DNA from: Thermoprotei archaeon
GTDB taxonomy: Archaea; Thermoproteota; Thermoprotei; Thermofilales; B9-G17
Reading direction: 5' to 3'
Assembly: GCA_003649225.1 (NCBI GenBank)
Contig: QMRD01000001.1
Coordinates: 1 to 37,443, forward strand
DNA: 37,443 nt
Both the position numbers and the translations under genes were made by a program. Positions 25,203 to 34,013 of this stretch are shown piece by piece; the stretch's first letter is position 1, and every line of letters begins with the position of its first letter. The notes under the pieces were generated by a model. The model was not told the origin of the DNA. It was given only the letters and a program-made list of their open reading frames with translations, and did not search any database.

Positions 25203-25649
25203 ATGATAACTTTAGAAGCATTGATAGCCATTGCTCTGTCGTTAGTCTTTATAGCAATAATATCAATACTTCGTTACCTTATAATCGATATTCAAAAAAT
25301 TAATAATATTAAAAAAGAAATAGAATTATGGGAGATTGAGAGAAAAAAAGCTATAGAGGAGAAAAATATTAAAAAATATAGAAGAGTAATGAGAAAAGAA
25401 AAGAGAATAAAGAAGCTAAAAGAAGAGCTTGAAAAAGAAAATCTAAAAGGATCGATAGTTTCAGCATTATTGTGGATTTTTATAATAAATATCTATGGAA
25501 TGTTCTTTCCATCAGGTCTTAACATAGTTTTTCCATTGATAAATTATCCCGCTACTTTTTTCATGATTTACATTATGATAAGCCTGTGGTGGTATCCGAT
25601 AGCTAATCAGGTATTAACTTTTCTCTTCTCAAAAAAGAAATATGGGTAG
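25203..25649 (+). CDS. EMC3/TMCO1-family membrane protein (DUF106, Oxa1 superfamily)
   Basis: About 148 residues from ATG 25203; the longer frame from TTG 25167 overlaps Hsp20. Order: transmembrane helix (MITLEALIAIALSLVFIAII), cytosolic coiled coil of basic and acidic residues (about 30-85), then two or three hydrophobic helices (VSALLWIFIINIYGMF; FFMIYIMISLWWYP). This is the archaeal DUF106 insertase-like plan related to Get1, EMC3 and TMCO1. In many archaea it sits in the L15-SecY region; here it is with Hsp20 and TrmY. Confidence 0.8.
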   Translation: MITLEALIAIALSLVFIAIISILRYLIIDIQKINNIKKEIELWEIERKKAIEEKNIKKYRRVMRKEKRIKKLKEELEKENLKGSIVSALLWIFIINIYGMFFPSGLNIVFPLINYPATFFMIYIMISLWWYPIANQVLTFLFSKKKYG

Positions 25650-25655
25650 TACTGT

Positions 25656-26276
25656 GTGAGACGGCATATAGTGTTGATTCTAAAAGATATATCTTCTCTT
25701 ATAAGCAAGGAACTTTGTGCTAAGGTAGCGAAATGTATAACTAATGCTCTACTTATTTCTCATGGCATTAGAAGGGACACAATATTATCGTTATACTTCC
25801 TTTCAGATAACATACATGTAAACATATACGGTAATAGAGTGCGACATATCAGACCAGATGAGCAATCACTTAGGGGTATTATAAGGAAAATCTATAGAGC
25901 TTCTATGAGAAGAGGAAGCTTTACAAAAATACATGAAGGAATTTTCATGGAACGAGAAACGTTACTCCGAAGGATAAAGGGTTATGATGTGGTTACTATA
26001 CATTATCATAAAGGTATAGACATTGAGTATTGGGTTGATGAACTATCTAAAGAATACTATTTTTCAAGTATTATGTTTATAGCAAGTGTCAATGATAGTT
26101 TGCTAGAAGAAGTAAATAAAATGTTTGCAGATGCCAAAATAGAGTATTTTAGAATAACTTTTGCTTCAATACTGGGGGAGGCACATCAATTAATAATAGT
26201 GTTCCATAATTATTTAGATAATATGCTTCGATGCTCAGCCAAGCGATTAAAGAATAGCAAGCAAACCTATAAATAA
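25656..26276 (+). CDS. trmY: tRNA (pseudouridine(54)-N1)-methyltransferase TrmY
   Basis: 206 residues from GTG 25656. Family traits: CITNALLISHGIRRDTILSLYF, then VRHIRPDEQSLRGIIRKIY, and a late SPOUT-knot segment where FASILGEAHQLIIVFHNYLD replaces the usual strands. Trefoil-knot SAM methyltransferase that makes m1-pseudouridine at tRNA position 54 in archaea. Starts six bases after the EMC3-like gene. Divergent in the middle, but the N-terminal third is diagnostic. Confidence 0.82.
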   Translation: MRRHIVLILKDISSLISKELCAKVAKCITNALLISHGIRRDTILSLYFLSDNIHVNIYGNRVRHIRPDEQSLRGIIRKIYRASMRRGSFTKIHEGIFMERETLLRRIKGYDVVTIHYHKGIDIEYWVDELSKEYYFSSIMFIASVNDSLLEEVNKMFADAKIEYFRITFASILGEAHQLIIVFHNYLDNMLRCSAKRLKNSKQTYK

Positions 26277-26321
26277 GCAATATATACCCTTAGCTCGTGA
26301 GACTATTTGAGTAGGTGAGGG

Positions 26322-27305
26322 TTGTTGTGTGCTGAAGCACTTTGGGTAGAGAAATATAGGCCCAAAACGCTAGACGAGATGATAGATCAGGAGGAGATAG
26401 TAGCTAGGCTTAAGATGTTCGTTAAAGAGAAGGCTTTACCTCATTTACTCTTTGCAGGACCACCAGGAACAGGAAAAACTACGGCGGCATTAGCGTTAGC
26501 GCACGATCTTTACGGGGAAGATTGGAGAAGGAACGTTTTAGAATTAAATGCCTCTGATGAGAGAGGTATTCAAACAATAAGAGAAAGAGTAAAAGACTAT
26601 GCAAGGTCCTTAGCTATAGGAGATGTACCTTTTAAGCTAATAATACTTGATGAAGCCGATAATATGACAAGCGATGCTCAACAAGCCTTAAGAAGAACTA
26701 TGGAGCTTTACTCAAGAGCTACAAGGTTCTGTCTAATAGCAAATTACATGTCAAAAATAATTGAACCCATACAATCAAGATGTGCCATTTTCAGATTCCA
26801 GCCATTACCTAAAGAGCATGTAATTAAGCGTCTTAAGGAAATAGCCGAAAAGGAAAATGTGAAGTACGACGATGATGGTATCGAGGCTATATGGGAGATA
26901 TGTAACGGCGACATGCGTCGTGCCATAAATACGTTACAGGCGGCAGCCGCGCTGGGTAAGGTAAGCAGGATCGCAGTATATAAAGTCATTGGACGTATAA
27001 CTCCTACGGAAGTCAGGGAAATGATTGTGCTAGCTTTAAAGGGGGATTTCATAGAGGCACGAAATAAGCTGAGAGAATTAATGATATCTTACGGAGTATC
27101 CGGTATCGATATACTAAAGATGATACATAGGGAGATACTTAATCCTAGATCTGGCATTAATATCCCGGATACAGCTAAGATAAAACTAGCCGATACAATA
27201 GGCGAAATTAACTATAGACTCGTAGAGGGAGCAGATGAGGAAATTCAATTGAGTACATTACTTGCAAAAATAGCATTAATAGGGAAGGAAATAGGATATA
27301 GTTGA
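26322..27305 (+). CDS. rfcS: Replication factor C small subunit
   Basis: 327 residues from TTG 26322. AAA+ clamp loader: WVEKYRPKTLDEMIDQEE, Walker A GPPGTGKTT (about residues 44-52), Walker B LILDEADNM, sensor 1 LIANYMSKII, SRC motif at QSRCAIFRF. Four of these join one large subunit to load PCNA. The large-subunit gene follows after 10 bases. Confidence 0.97.
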   Translation: MLCAEALWVEKYRPKTLDEMIDQEEIVARLKMFVKEKALPHLLFAGPPGTGKTTAALALAHDLYGEDWRRNVLELNASDERGIQTIRERVKDYARSLAIGDVPFKLIILDEADNMTSDAQQALRRTMELYSRATRFCLIANYMSKIIEPIQSRCAIFRFQPLPKEHVIKRLKEIAEKENVKYDDDGIEAIWEICNGDMRRAINTLQAAAALGKVSRIAVYKVIGRITPTEVREMIVLALKGDFIEARNKLRELMISYGVSGIDILKMIHREILNPRSGINIPDTAKIKLADTIGEINYRLVEGADEEIQLSTLLAKIALIGKEIGYS

Positions 27306-27315
27306 GGGATTATTT

Positions 27316-28536
27316 TTGAGCATTCCCTGGACTATAAAGCATAGGCCTAAAAAGGTTTCAGAAGTTGTCGGTAATGATAAAGCTAAGGAAACATTTTTAG
27401 CATGGTTAAAGTCGTGGTCTCCCAAGTCTAAGAATAAAGCAGCCCTATTATATGGACCCCCAGGTGTCGGCAAGACAAGCCTAGTCTATGCCACTGCAAA
27501 CGAATTAGGATATGAAGTAGTAGAAGCTAATGCAAGTGACGTCAGAACATCCCAAGCATTAAAACGCAGGATATTCAGAGCGGCAACTGAGAGGGCGCTC
27601 TTTTCATCTAAGGGAAAAATCATACTTTTAGATGAGGTTGATGGCATAAGTCTCAAGGAAGACAAGGGAGGTATAGACGCAATAATAGAACTAATGTCAA
27701 TCTCAAGGCATCCTATAGTGTTAACAGCTAACGATCCTTGGGATCCTCGATTAAAATCCCTCAGAAGTCTTTGTCTGCTTATAGAGTTTAGGCCGCTGAA
27801 AAAACGCGAAGTAATTAGTGCATTAAAAAGAATATGTGAGAAGGAGGGCATTAACGTAGCCTATGACGTACTTAAAGCACTTGCTGAGAGGGCTAAGGGA
27901 GATTTAAGAGCAGCAATAAATGATCTTCAAGCCATAGCTGAAGGCAAAAGCAGAGTATCAGTCGAAGATCTAAATCTACTTGGAGCTAGATATAAACAGG
28001 TAAACTACTTTGAAATGACAAGGCAAATTCTCGTCGCAAACAGGATAGAACAAGCAAGAGCTGTGCTCGCTACACCATCCCTTGACTATGAAATGTTATT
28101 CCTATATATTAGCGAAAATATACCCTACCAGTACGATAACATTGAGGCTATAGCAGAGGCATATGATGCATTATCAAGGGCGGATATGTACATGGGGAGG
28201 ATAAAGAGGAAACAGGCATGGGGACTTCTTCCCTATGCATTAAATATGTTAACAGCAGGAGTAGCAGTGATAAAACATAAGCCCAAATTTAAATGGACAA
28301 AGTATAGCTTCCCAGAACGTTTAAAATTAATGGCTAAAATGAGAGAGAAAAGAGATGTTAGGAAGGCCATATTAACATCTATAGCGAAAAAATGCCATGT
28401 GTCAAGAAGAATAGCCAATACGGAAATATTACCCTTTATAAAGTTCATATATGAGGTAGATAAAAATAAAGGAAAAAAGATACTTAGGTGGCTAAGAATA
28501 TCAGAAAATAATTTTAAACTTATCATATCGAAGTGA
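27316..28536 (+). CDS. rfcL: Replication factor C large subunit
   Basis: 406 residues from TTG 27316. PWTIKHRPKKVSEVVGNDKAK, Walker A GPPGVGKTS (about residues 46-54), Walker B LLDEVDGI, sensor LTANDPWDPRL in place of an SRC motif as in large subunits. The C-terminal collar is helical, ending IISK. No PIP-box is clear at the tail. Cotranscribed with the small subunit. Confidence 0.96.
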   Translation: MSIPWTIKHRPKKVSEVVGNDKAKETFLAWLKSWSPKSKNKAALLYGPPGVGKTSLVYATANELGYEVVEANASDVRTSQALKRRIFRAATERALFSSKGKIILLDEVDGISLKEDKGGIDAIIELMSISRHPIVLTANDPWDPRLKSLRSLCLLIEFRPLKKREVISALKRICEKEGINVAYDVLKALAERAKGDLRAAINDLQAIAEGKSRVSVEDLNLLGARYKQVNYFEMTRQILVANRIEQARAVLATPSLDYEMLFLYISENIPYQYDNIEAIAEAYDALSRADMYMGRIKRKQAWGLLPYALNMLTAGVAVIKHKPKFKWTKYSFPERLKLMAKMREKRDVRKAILTSIAKKCHVSRRIANTEILPFIKFIYEVDKNKGKKILRWLRISENNFKLIISK

Positions 28537-28551
28537 ATTATTAAATTCGAA

Positions 28552-29757
28552 TTATTCTTTTAGCAACCTGTAAAGTTTTTTGGATAGCTTCTCTAGAGAA
28601 ACAGCTGGAATGCTAACCAACGTCGTTTTTCCTCTTATGCCTGGTCCCGAGAGTCGCGCTACTATAATTCCTAATTTTGATAGTGTTCTTATATATTCCC
28701 ATATTTTAGTATGTTTTCGCGGTCTTTCGTTAAATATTTCACATAATAGCTGGTATTCATTTACAACTTCACCCATTGAAATATATGTTTTTCCAGTTTC
28801 TTGAAGTCGTTTTGCTATTGCCAATAAAACTATTTTTTCATGTTTTTTCAGCCTATCAATGCTACTTTTTGTTAGCGTTGGTGCTATATTTTCGTACGCT
28901 ATCCTCACGTGTTCTGCTGTTACATGATTTAGCCCTTGTCTTTCCGCTATTTTTCCCGCTTTCCATAATATTTCCAGTGCTAATCTTGCGTCTCCTTTGC
29001 CTCCTTTGTCAATGCCAACTATCTCGCCTATTATTTCGTAAACGTCCTCAGAAACCGCTTCTTCCCGCATGGCTTTTTCTACAGTTACCCTTGCCTTTAA
29101 AATATCGTATATTTCCTTGGCTGTATAGGGGTTAAAGTTAATTATATTGTGAAGTAGTGAACTTTTTATGCTTTCGTCGAGCATTACAAGGCTTGTAACA
29201 TCTCTTGTCACTAAAATGAAATTTATTCGGATTTCCTCCTCTATAAACTCGTCTGAGACCCTGGCAATATCATATAACACCTCTCCTCCCGAGCGGCTAA
29301 TTAGATAGTCGATTTCATCGAGCGTAAGTATAAGGTAGCTATTCTTGTTTTCAAGCGTACTCCAGATAATTCTAAAGAGTTCCTGCGTTGAGAAACCCCT
29401 CGTCGGGGTTGGTATTTTTAGTTTATCGGAAACGTACTTCATGACAGCATATAGAGTTCTGTTTTTATGGCAGTTCACGTGAATATAAAGTAAATTTACA
29501 TCCATTTGTTTGGCGTAATCGGAAATATTCTTGCCGAAATACTTACATACAACGGTTTTCCCTGTTCCTACGGGGCCAATTAGTATAACTTTTTGGCATG
29601 ACGCACCCGGTTTTTCTAGAACTAGCTTAAACATACTAGCTAGTATTTCCAGCTGTTGTCTCCTATGCGGTAGAAAGCTAGGTATATACTCTAACATAAG
29701 CTTTGTTTCGTCGATAAATATTCTAGATTTAGAAGTCCATACGTCTGTGATGCTCAT
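28552..29757 (-). CDS. cdc6: Orc1/Cdc6 origin-binding initiator
   Basis: 401 residues. AAA+ with Walker A LIGPVGTGKTVVCK (about residues 60-73), Walker B LTLDEIDYL (about 143-151), sensor region LVTRDVTSL, arm and ISM around SLLHNIINFNPYTAKEI, and a C-terminal winged helix from about 310 (KHEKIVLLAIAKRL..YISMGEVVNEYQLLC). Archaeal initiators often lie beside an origin, but the flanks here carry only 3-base spacing to the THUMP gene, with no visible ORB. Convergent with RFC large subunit. Confidence 0.94.
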   Translation of the reverse strand: MSITDVWTSKSRIFIDETKLMLEYIPSFLPHRRQQLEILASMFKLVLEKPGASCQKVILIGPVGTGKTVVCKYFGKNISDYAKQMDVNLLYIHVNCHKNRTLYAVMKYVSDKLKIPTPTRGFSTQELFRIIWSTLENKNSYLILTLDEIDYLISRSGGEVLYDIARVSDEFIEEEIRINFILVTRDVTSLVMLDESIKSSLLHNIINFNPYTAKEIYDILKARVTVEKAMREEAVSEDVYEIIGEIVGIDKGGKGDARLALEILWKAGKIAERQGLNHVTAEHVRIAYENIAPTLTKSSIDRLKKHEKIVLLAIAKRLQETGKTYISMGEVVNEYQLLCEIFNERPRKHTKIWEYIRTLSKLGIIVARLSGPGIRGKTTLVSIPAVSLEKLSKKLYRLLKE

Positions 29758-29760
29758 AAT

Positions 29761-30243
29761 TCAACACTTAATACCTACATACTCTCTAATTATCTCTATT
29801 AGAATGGTATTAATATTTTCAACGTATTTTTTGGTACATAATGTTGCAAAGGAAAATGAGTTTGTTAGGAATTTTATTAAAAGAAGCATCTTTTTCCTAG
29901 TGCTGGCATCAACGCCTCTAAACTTTACTAAAATACACATTTTTTGTCTTTTATTTACTACTTCCTCTAATAGCTTATAAAGAATGTCGTATAGTTGTAT
30001 GAATGTATGAATTTTCTCAAATATATCAAAGATGACTATGCTATGTAAATGTCTTATGCATACATTCGTAAGAATACCGCGTAGAACATCTTTAGGAAGT
30101 TTAGAATAGCCTATTAGAACTCCACCTATATGAGGATCATTAATGTTAATTTCACTATCCCATCTAAATAGATAATCCTCAAGATCCTCTGCAACTCTTT
30201 TTTCGTGGCCTGGAGTGGTAGTTACCCTAAAGTATGTCTTCAT
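29761..30243 (-). CDS. THUMP-domain RNA-binding protein (COG1818-like)
   Basis: 160 residues. FRVTTTPGHEKRVAEDLEDYL at the start and KMCILVKFRGVDAST in the middle fit a stand-alone THUMP protein with no catalytic domain. THUMP domains bind tRNA or rRNA and help modification enzymes. It sits three bases upstream of cdc6 in the same direction, a link that is probably only operonic. The 117 bases between its start and the gar1 gene are A+T-rich with no gene. Confidence 0.72.
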   Translation of the reverse strand: MKTYFRVTTTPGHEKRVAEDLEDYLFRWDSEININDPHIGGVLIGYSKLPKDVLRGILTNVCIRHLHSIVIFDIFEKIHTFIQLYDILYKLLEEVVNKRQKMCILVKFRGVDASTRKKMLLLIKFLTNSFSFATLCTKKYVENINTILIEIIREYVGIKC

Positions 30244-30360
30244 GGTTCAAACGGTAAAAATATAACTCACCGCTATAAAATTTAGTATTGTGTTACACCG
30301 TTCTTTAGGACATCCATTAAAAAGCTTAATCATATCCACTAATAGCCTTTTGGTGATAGT

Positions 30361-30603
30361 TTGAGAAGGTTAGGTAAGGTTATTAGGGCTAAGGGGAGGA
30401 AAATAATTGTAAAAGCTACTTTCGCTCCGCGAATTAACCAAATAGTCTATGGATACGATTTAAATCCTATAGGTAGAATAGCTGACGTATTCGGTCCCGT
30501 AAATTCGCCGTATGTTTCGGTTCTTCTAAACGTTAATGTCGATGGAACTAAGTATCTAGGTAGATATCTCTTTATTAAGCCAGGGTTTAGGCATAGGAGG
30601 TAG
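30361..30603 (+). CDS. gar1: H/ACA RNP protein Gar1
   Basis: 80 residues from TTG 30361. MRRLGKVIRAKGRKIIVKAT, then DLNPIGRIADVFGPVNSPYVSV is the Gar1 beta-barrel signature. It binds Cbf5 in box H/ACA pseudouridylation RNPs; the cbf5 gene is about 4.3 kb away. Its stop lies five bases before TFB, an arrangement common in archaea. Confidence 0.94.
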   Translation: MRRLGKVIRAKGRKIIVKATFAPRINQIVYGYDLNPIGRIADVFGPVNSPYVSVLLNVNVDGTKYLGRYLFIKPGFRHRR

Positions 30604-30608
30604 TATGA

Positions 30609-31535
30609 ATGGATGATAACTATTCTTGTAATATACTGGATAAATGTCCGAAGTGTGGAGGGCGTGTTATAAAAGATGTAGAGAGAGGAGAAGTAATATG
30701 TTTAGATTGTGGATATGTTCTTGAGGATCATATAATTGATCGAGGGCCGGAGTGGAGAGCCTTTGACTATGAACAAAGACTAAGAAGAGAGAGGACGGGA
30801 AATCCCGTTTCTCCGATTAAATTTAACAAAGGTTTAGTGACTGAAATTGACTGGAGATTTAAGGATAGTAGCGGCAAATACCTAAGCCTTGAAAAGCGGC
30901 CGCAAATTTCCAGACTAAGAAAATTAAATAAAATTACAAGTTTATCACAGTCATCCGAAAAGAATTTCCTAATAGCTTTTGCAGAAATTGAAAGAATGGC
31001 CGCAAATTTAGGTCTACCTAAACAAGCAGTAAATGAGGCGGCAATGTTATATAGGAAAGCTGCAAGCAAGAAATTAATAAAGGGCCGATCCATAGAGAGC
31101 ATGGCGGCGGCATGCATATACGCTGCCTGTAGAACTCACAAAGTTCCACGTAGTTTAGATGAAATATCTGAAATATCAAGAGCCGATAAAAGAGAAATAG
31201 GAAGAAGTTATAGACTACTTGCTAAAGAAATACTTCTGAAAATACCGCCATCTAAAGCTATAGATTTTGTCCCTAGGCTAGTGAATACTTTGGGTTTAAG
31301 TCAGGAAGTTAGAATGCTTGCAGTAAAAATAATCGAGGAAGCCCGTAGGTTAAGGTTAACTAGTGGAAGAATGCCTAAAGGATTAGCTGCTGCAGCTGTT
31401 TATCTGGCTGCAATACTTTATGATCAGAAAAGAACCCAAAGGGAGGTAGCGTTAGCCGCGGGTGTAACTGAAGTTACTGTTAGGAATAGATTTAAGGAAC
31501 TAGTAGAAAAACTCAATTTCTATGTTTATGTTTAA
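30609..31535 (+). CDS. tfb: Transcription initiation factor IIB (TFB)
   Basis: 308 residues. Zinc ribbon CPKCGG..CLDCG (about residues 12-33), B-reader and linker DRGPEWRAFDYEQRLRRERTG, then two cyclin repeats (LPKQAVNEAAMLYRKA..; GLSQEVRMLAVKIIEEARR..) with a recognition helix TQREVALAAGVTEVTVRNRF at the end. All parts present. It recruits RNA polymerase to TBP-bound promoters. Confidence 0.97.
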   Translation: MDDNYSCNILDKCPKCGGRVIKDVERGEVICLDCGYVLEDHIIDRGPEWRAFDYEQRLRRERTGNPVSPIKFNKGLVTEIDWRFKDSSGKYLSLEKRPQISRLRKLNKITSLSQSSEKNFLIAFAEIERMAANLGLPKQAVNEAAMLYRKAASKKLIKGRSIESMAAACIYAACRTHKVPRSLDEISEISRADKREIGRSYRLLAKEILLKIPPSKAIDFVPRLVNTLGLSQEVRMLAVKIIEEARRLRLTSGRMPKGLAAAAVYLAAILYDQKRTQREVALAAGVTEVTVRNRFKELVEKLNFYVYV

Positions 31536-31759
31536 TAACAGGAATTTTTATTCATGATAAGCTAGAAATAAAAAATCCTCTTTTTATATGGTGTTGCTAG
31601 ATTTAGATTTTCATTTGTTTTATTTAATTTTGGCGAGAGAATCGATTAACAAGAGCTTCGAAGGATCTTTGGAAAGTGTTATTAGTTATAATGGCAACTA
31701 TATTAACTAGGGTTAAACAGGCAATATTATACAACTGAGATAAATTTGAGGTGACTGGA

Positions 31760-31951
31760 GTGGCATTAGAGAACGCTACAGGATCTTCTAAAACTAAGGG
31801 TTCATTAAATAAGGCTAAACTCAGCATGAAGGAGGAAATATTATTTGAAATTCCTTGCTTTTATTGTAGTAACCTAAATAACTGTGGTCTAGGAGGAGGA
31901 ATAGATCCTTCAAAATGTAAAAAACTTGAATCGTGGCTACTAAGTTGCTAG
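31760..31951 (+). CDS. Small iron-sulfur protein resembling the TFE-beta/RPC39 C-terminal domain
   Basis: 63 residues from GTG 31760, preceded by GAGGTGACT; GTG 31751 is in frame too. The C-terminal half reads IPCFYCSNLNNCGLGGGIDP then SKCKKLESWLLSC. It has C-x2-C-x5-C-x10-C, ISP/IDP, and C-x3-L-x2-WL, the pattern of the 4Fe-4S module at the end of RPC39 and archaeal TFE-beta. The winged-helix part of TFE-beta is missing. It lies about 220 bases after tfb. The upstream gap (31536-31750) shows only a TATA-like CTTTTTATATGG. Identity is inference from the cysteine spacing. Confidence 0.6.
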   Translation: MALENATGSSKTKGSLNKAKLSMKEEILFEIPCFYCSNLNNCGLGGGIDPSKCKKLESWLLSC

Positions 31952-32023
31952 CTACAAGTCTGCTCGCATAATTTTAATAGGTTCTACACCACAAAATTAC
32001 CATAATTGCTCGGAGGGTGAGCT

Positions 32024-32587
32024 ATGCAAAAAATCAGGTGCTTTGTTTCTATAGATATAGAGGATCCGGCTTTAGTAAGTAATATTGTAAATTTTCAGGT
32101 AGAACTTAAGAAATTGGGCATAAACATGAAGCTTGTTGAAAGAGAAAACCTACATATAACCCTTAAGTTTCTAGGAGAAATATCCCCTACTCTACTTAAA
32201 GAAGTTACAAAACTGTTACATATAATTAAGTTCCAGCCCTTTAACGTAAGAATAGTTGGTGTCGGAGCATTTCCAAACATCGGTAATGCTAGAGTTGTAT
32301 GGCTTGGCGTAAAGGAAGGGGCAAATGAATTGACTATGCTTCAGTCGATAATAGATAATAATCTAGTTAAGCTAGGCTTTAAGAAAGAGAAGGAATACAC
32401 TCCTCATGTAACAATAGCTAGAATAAAGGACTGGAGTCGGAGGGGACGCTTGCGGAATTTTCTAGAGGAAAGAACTAATCTTGAGTTTGGGGAAATGAGG
32501 GTTACGAATTTTAGGTTAAAACAAAGTATTTTAACATCCAGGGGGCCAATATATAGGACGCTAATTGAGGTTCCTGCTGCAATGTAA
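32024..32587 (+). CDS. thpR: RNA 2',3'-cyclic phosphodiesterase (ThpR/LigT)
   Basis: 187 residues of the 2H phosphoesterase family. The two catalytic motifs are HITLKFLGE (about residues 43-51) and HVTIARIKD (about 127-135). It begins MQKIRCFVSIDIEDP. ATG 32024 has GGAGGGTGAGCT upstream. It acts on cyclic RNA ends, as in tRNA splicing leftovers. It is close to the CCA-adding enzyme gene and likely cotranscribed with it. Confidence 0.93.
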   Translation: MQKIRCFVSIDIEDPALVSNIVNFQVELKKLGINMKLVERENLHITLKFLGEISPTLLKEVTKLLHIIKFQPFNVRIVGVGAFPNIGNARVVWLGVKEGANELTMLQSIIDNNLVKLGFKKEKEYTPHVTIARIKDWSRRGRLRNFLEERTNLEFGEMRVTNFRLKQSILTSRGPIYRTLIEVPAAM

Positions 32588-32600
32588 AGAGGTAGACATT

Positions 32601-34013
32601 TTGTCGAAAGAAATATCTCATATTTTGGATACCGTCTTAGAGAGAGTAAGGCCTACATTAGATGAACGTGAAAAAGTACGTATGATAATTGAAAAAATAA
32701 CGCGTGTGGCGAAGGAGGTATCTAGCGAATTTGGTATTCATTTCGAGGCTAGGGTACTTGGATCGATAGCTAAAGATACGTGGATATCAGGTGATAAAGA
32801 CATTGACTTCTTCATACTTTTCCCCAAGAAAATTCCAGTACAAGAGCTTAAGGAGCAAGGTCTTATGATAGCGAAAAAAATTGCTGAAAAAATGCATGGA
32901 ACATACAAAGAAAAGTATGCTGAACATCCATATATAGAGGCGCATATCTCTGGATATACTATAGACATAGTTCCTGCATATCTAATCAAATATGGAGAAA
33001 GACCCATTACAGCAACTGATAGAACTACTCTGCATACAATATATATTAATAATAAATTAAGTAGTGAACAAAAGGATCAGGTAAGAATACTGAAGCAGTT
33101 CATGAAAGGTATAGAGGTCTATGGTGCTGAAATAAAAGTCGGAGGCTTTTCGGGGTATCTATGTGAACTATTAATAGCGTTTTATGGAAGCTTTTTAGAC
33201 GTACTAAAGGCAAGTAGATTTTGGAGACCGTGGAGGACAGTTATAGATATAGAAGAATATTATGACACTAGAGACTATAGAAGAATTCTTAAAAAGTTTG
33301 CTTCTCCTCTTGTTGTAATAGATCCTGTCGACAAAAATAGAAATGTGGCGGCGGCAGTTTCTATCAAAAGTTTTTCTATATTTAAATTTGCTTCAAAAAG
33401 GTTCTTAGCTTTTCCTTCATTAAAATTTTTCTTCCCTCCTGAAGAGAGGCCTTTATCTCGTGCAGAATACCTATCGAAGATAGCTAAGCGTGGTACCTGC
33501 ATTTTAGGTTTACGTCTTCAAATAACTCCCATATCTCCGGATATACTCTGGGGACAAATCTTCAGGACATTAAAAAGTCTAAAGAAGTTCCTGGAGAGGA
33601 GAGGTTTCCGTGTCATAAGTGAAGGAGCATGGAGCGATGAAGAAAGTGAGGTAATATTTCTAGTGGAAGTAGATAAGGAGAAATTAATTCCTCTCGAAAA
33701 ACACATGGGACCACCCGTAGGATCAGAAGAAGAGGATAATTTTATCCGAAAGTATCTCGAAAACACTAGGGTTCTCTCGGGACCCGTAATTGAGAATAGG
33801 AGATGGTATGTATATAGATTGAGGGAGAGGGTAGAGGTCGAAGAAATAATTAGAAGTCATATTAATGAAATTAGTTTTGGAAAGGATTTGTCAAAACATA
33901 TCAGTAGCTTAACTTTCGGGAAGAATGAGGAAGTATTCGATTTCTCACTAAAAAATAGTTATAGAAAATATTTAAGAAAATGGTTGGATAAGAAATATTC
34001 ATGGATGACATGA
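32601..34013 (+). CDS. cca: CCA-adding tRNA nucleotidyltransferase, archaeal class I
   Basis: About 470 residues from TTG 32601 (GAGGT about 8 bases upstream). The longer frame from 32565 overlaps ThpR. Catalytic core LGSIAKDTWISGDKDIDFF (about residues 48-66) holds the G-S and D-x-D of class I polymerases. IVPAYLIKYG follows, and RTTLHTIYI is in the neck region. It adds or repairs the CCA end, and none of the four tRNA genes here encodes CCA. Overlaps the next start by a few bases. Confidence 0.94.
   Translation: MSKEISHILDTVLERVRPTLDEREKVRMIIEKITRVAKEVSSEFGIHFEARVLGSIAKDTWISGDKDIDFFILFPKKIPVQELKEQGLMIAKKIAEKMHGTYKEKYAEHPYIEAHISGYTIDIVPAYLIKYGERPITATDRTTLHTIYINNKLSSEQKDQVRILKQFMKGIEVYGAEIKVGGFSGYLCELLIAFYGSFLDVLKASRFWRPWRTVIDIEEYYDTRDYRRILKKFASPLVVIDPVDKNRNVAAAVSIKSFSIFKFASKRFLAFPSLKFFFPPEERPLSRAEYLSKIAKRGTCILGLRLQITPISPDILWGQIFRTLKSLKKFLERRGFRVISEGAWSDEESEVIFLVEVDKEKLIPLEKHMGPPVGSEEEDNFIRKYLENTRVLSGPVIENRRWYVYRLRERVEVEEIIRSHINEISFGKDLSKHISSLTFGKNEEVFDFSLKNSYRKYLRKWLDKKYSWMT

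Noticed and set aside
27486-27851. Long minus-strand frames opposite RFC, MCM and the Rad50-like gene
   Set aside because: They lie fully inside well-supported genes, lack recognisable domains and have compositions expected from mirrored coding sequence.
30244-30360. Replication origin near cdc6
   Set aside because: The short gap has no repeated ORB-like G-rich element and no clear unwinding pattern beyond general A+T richness.
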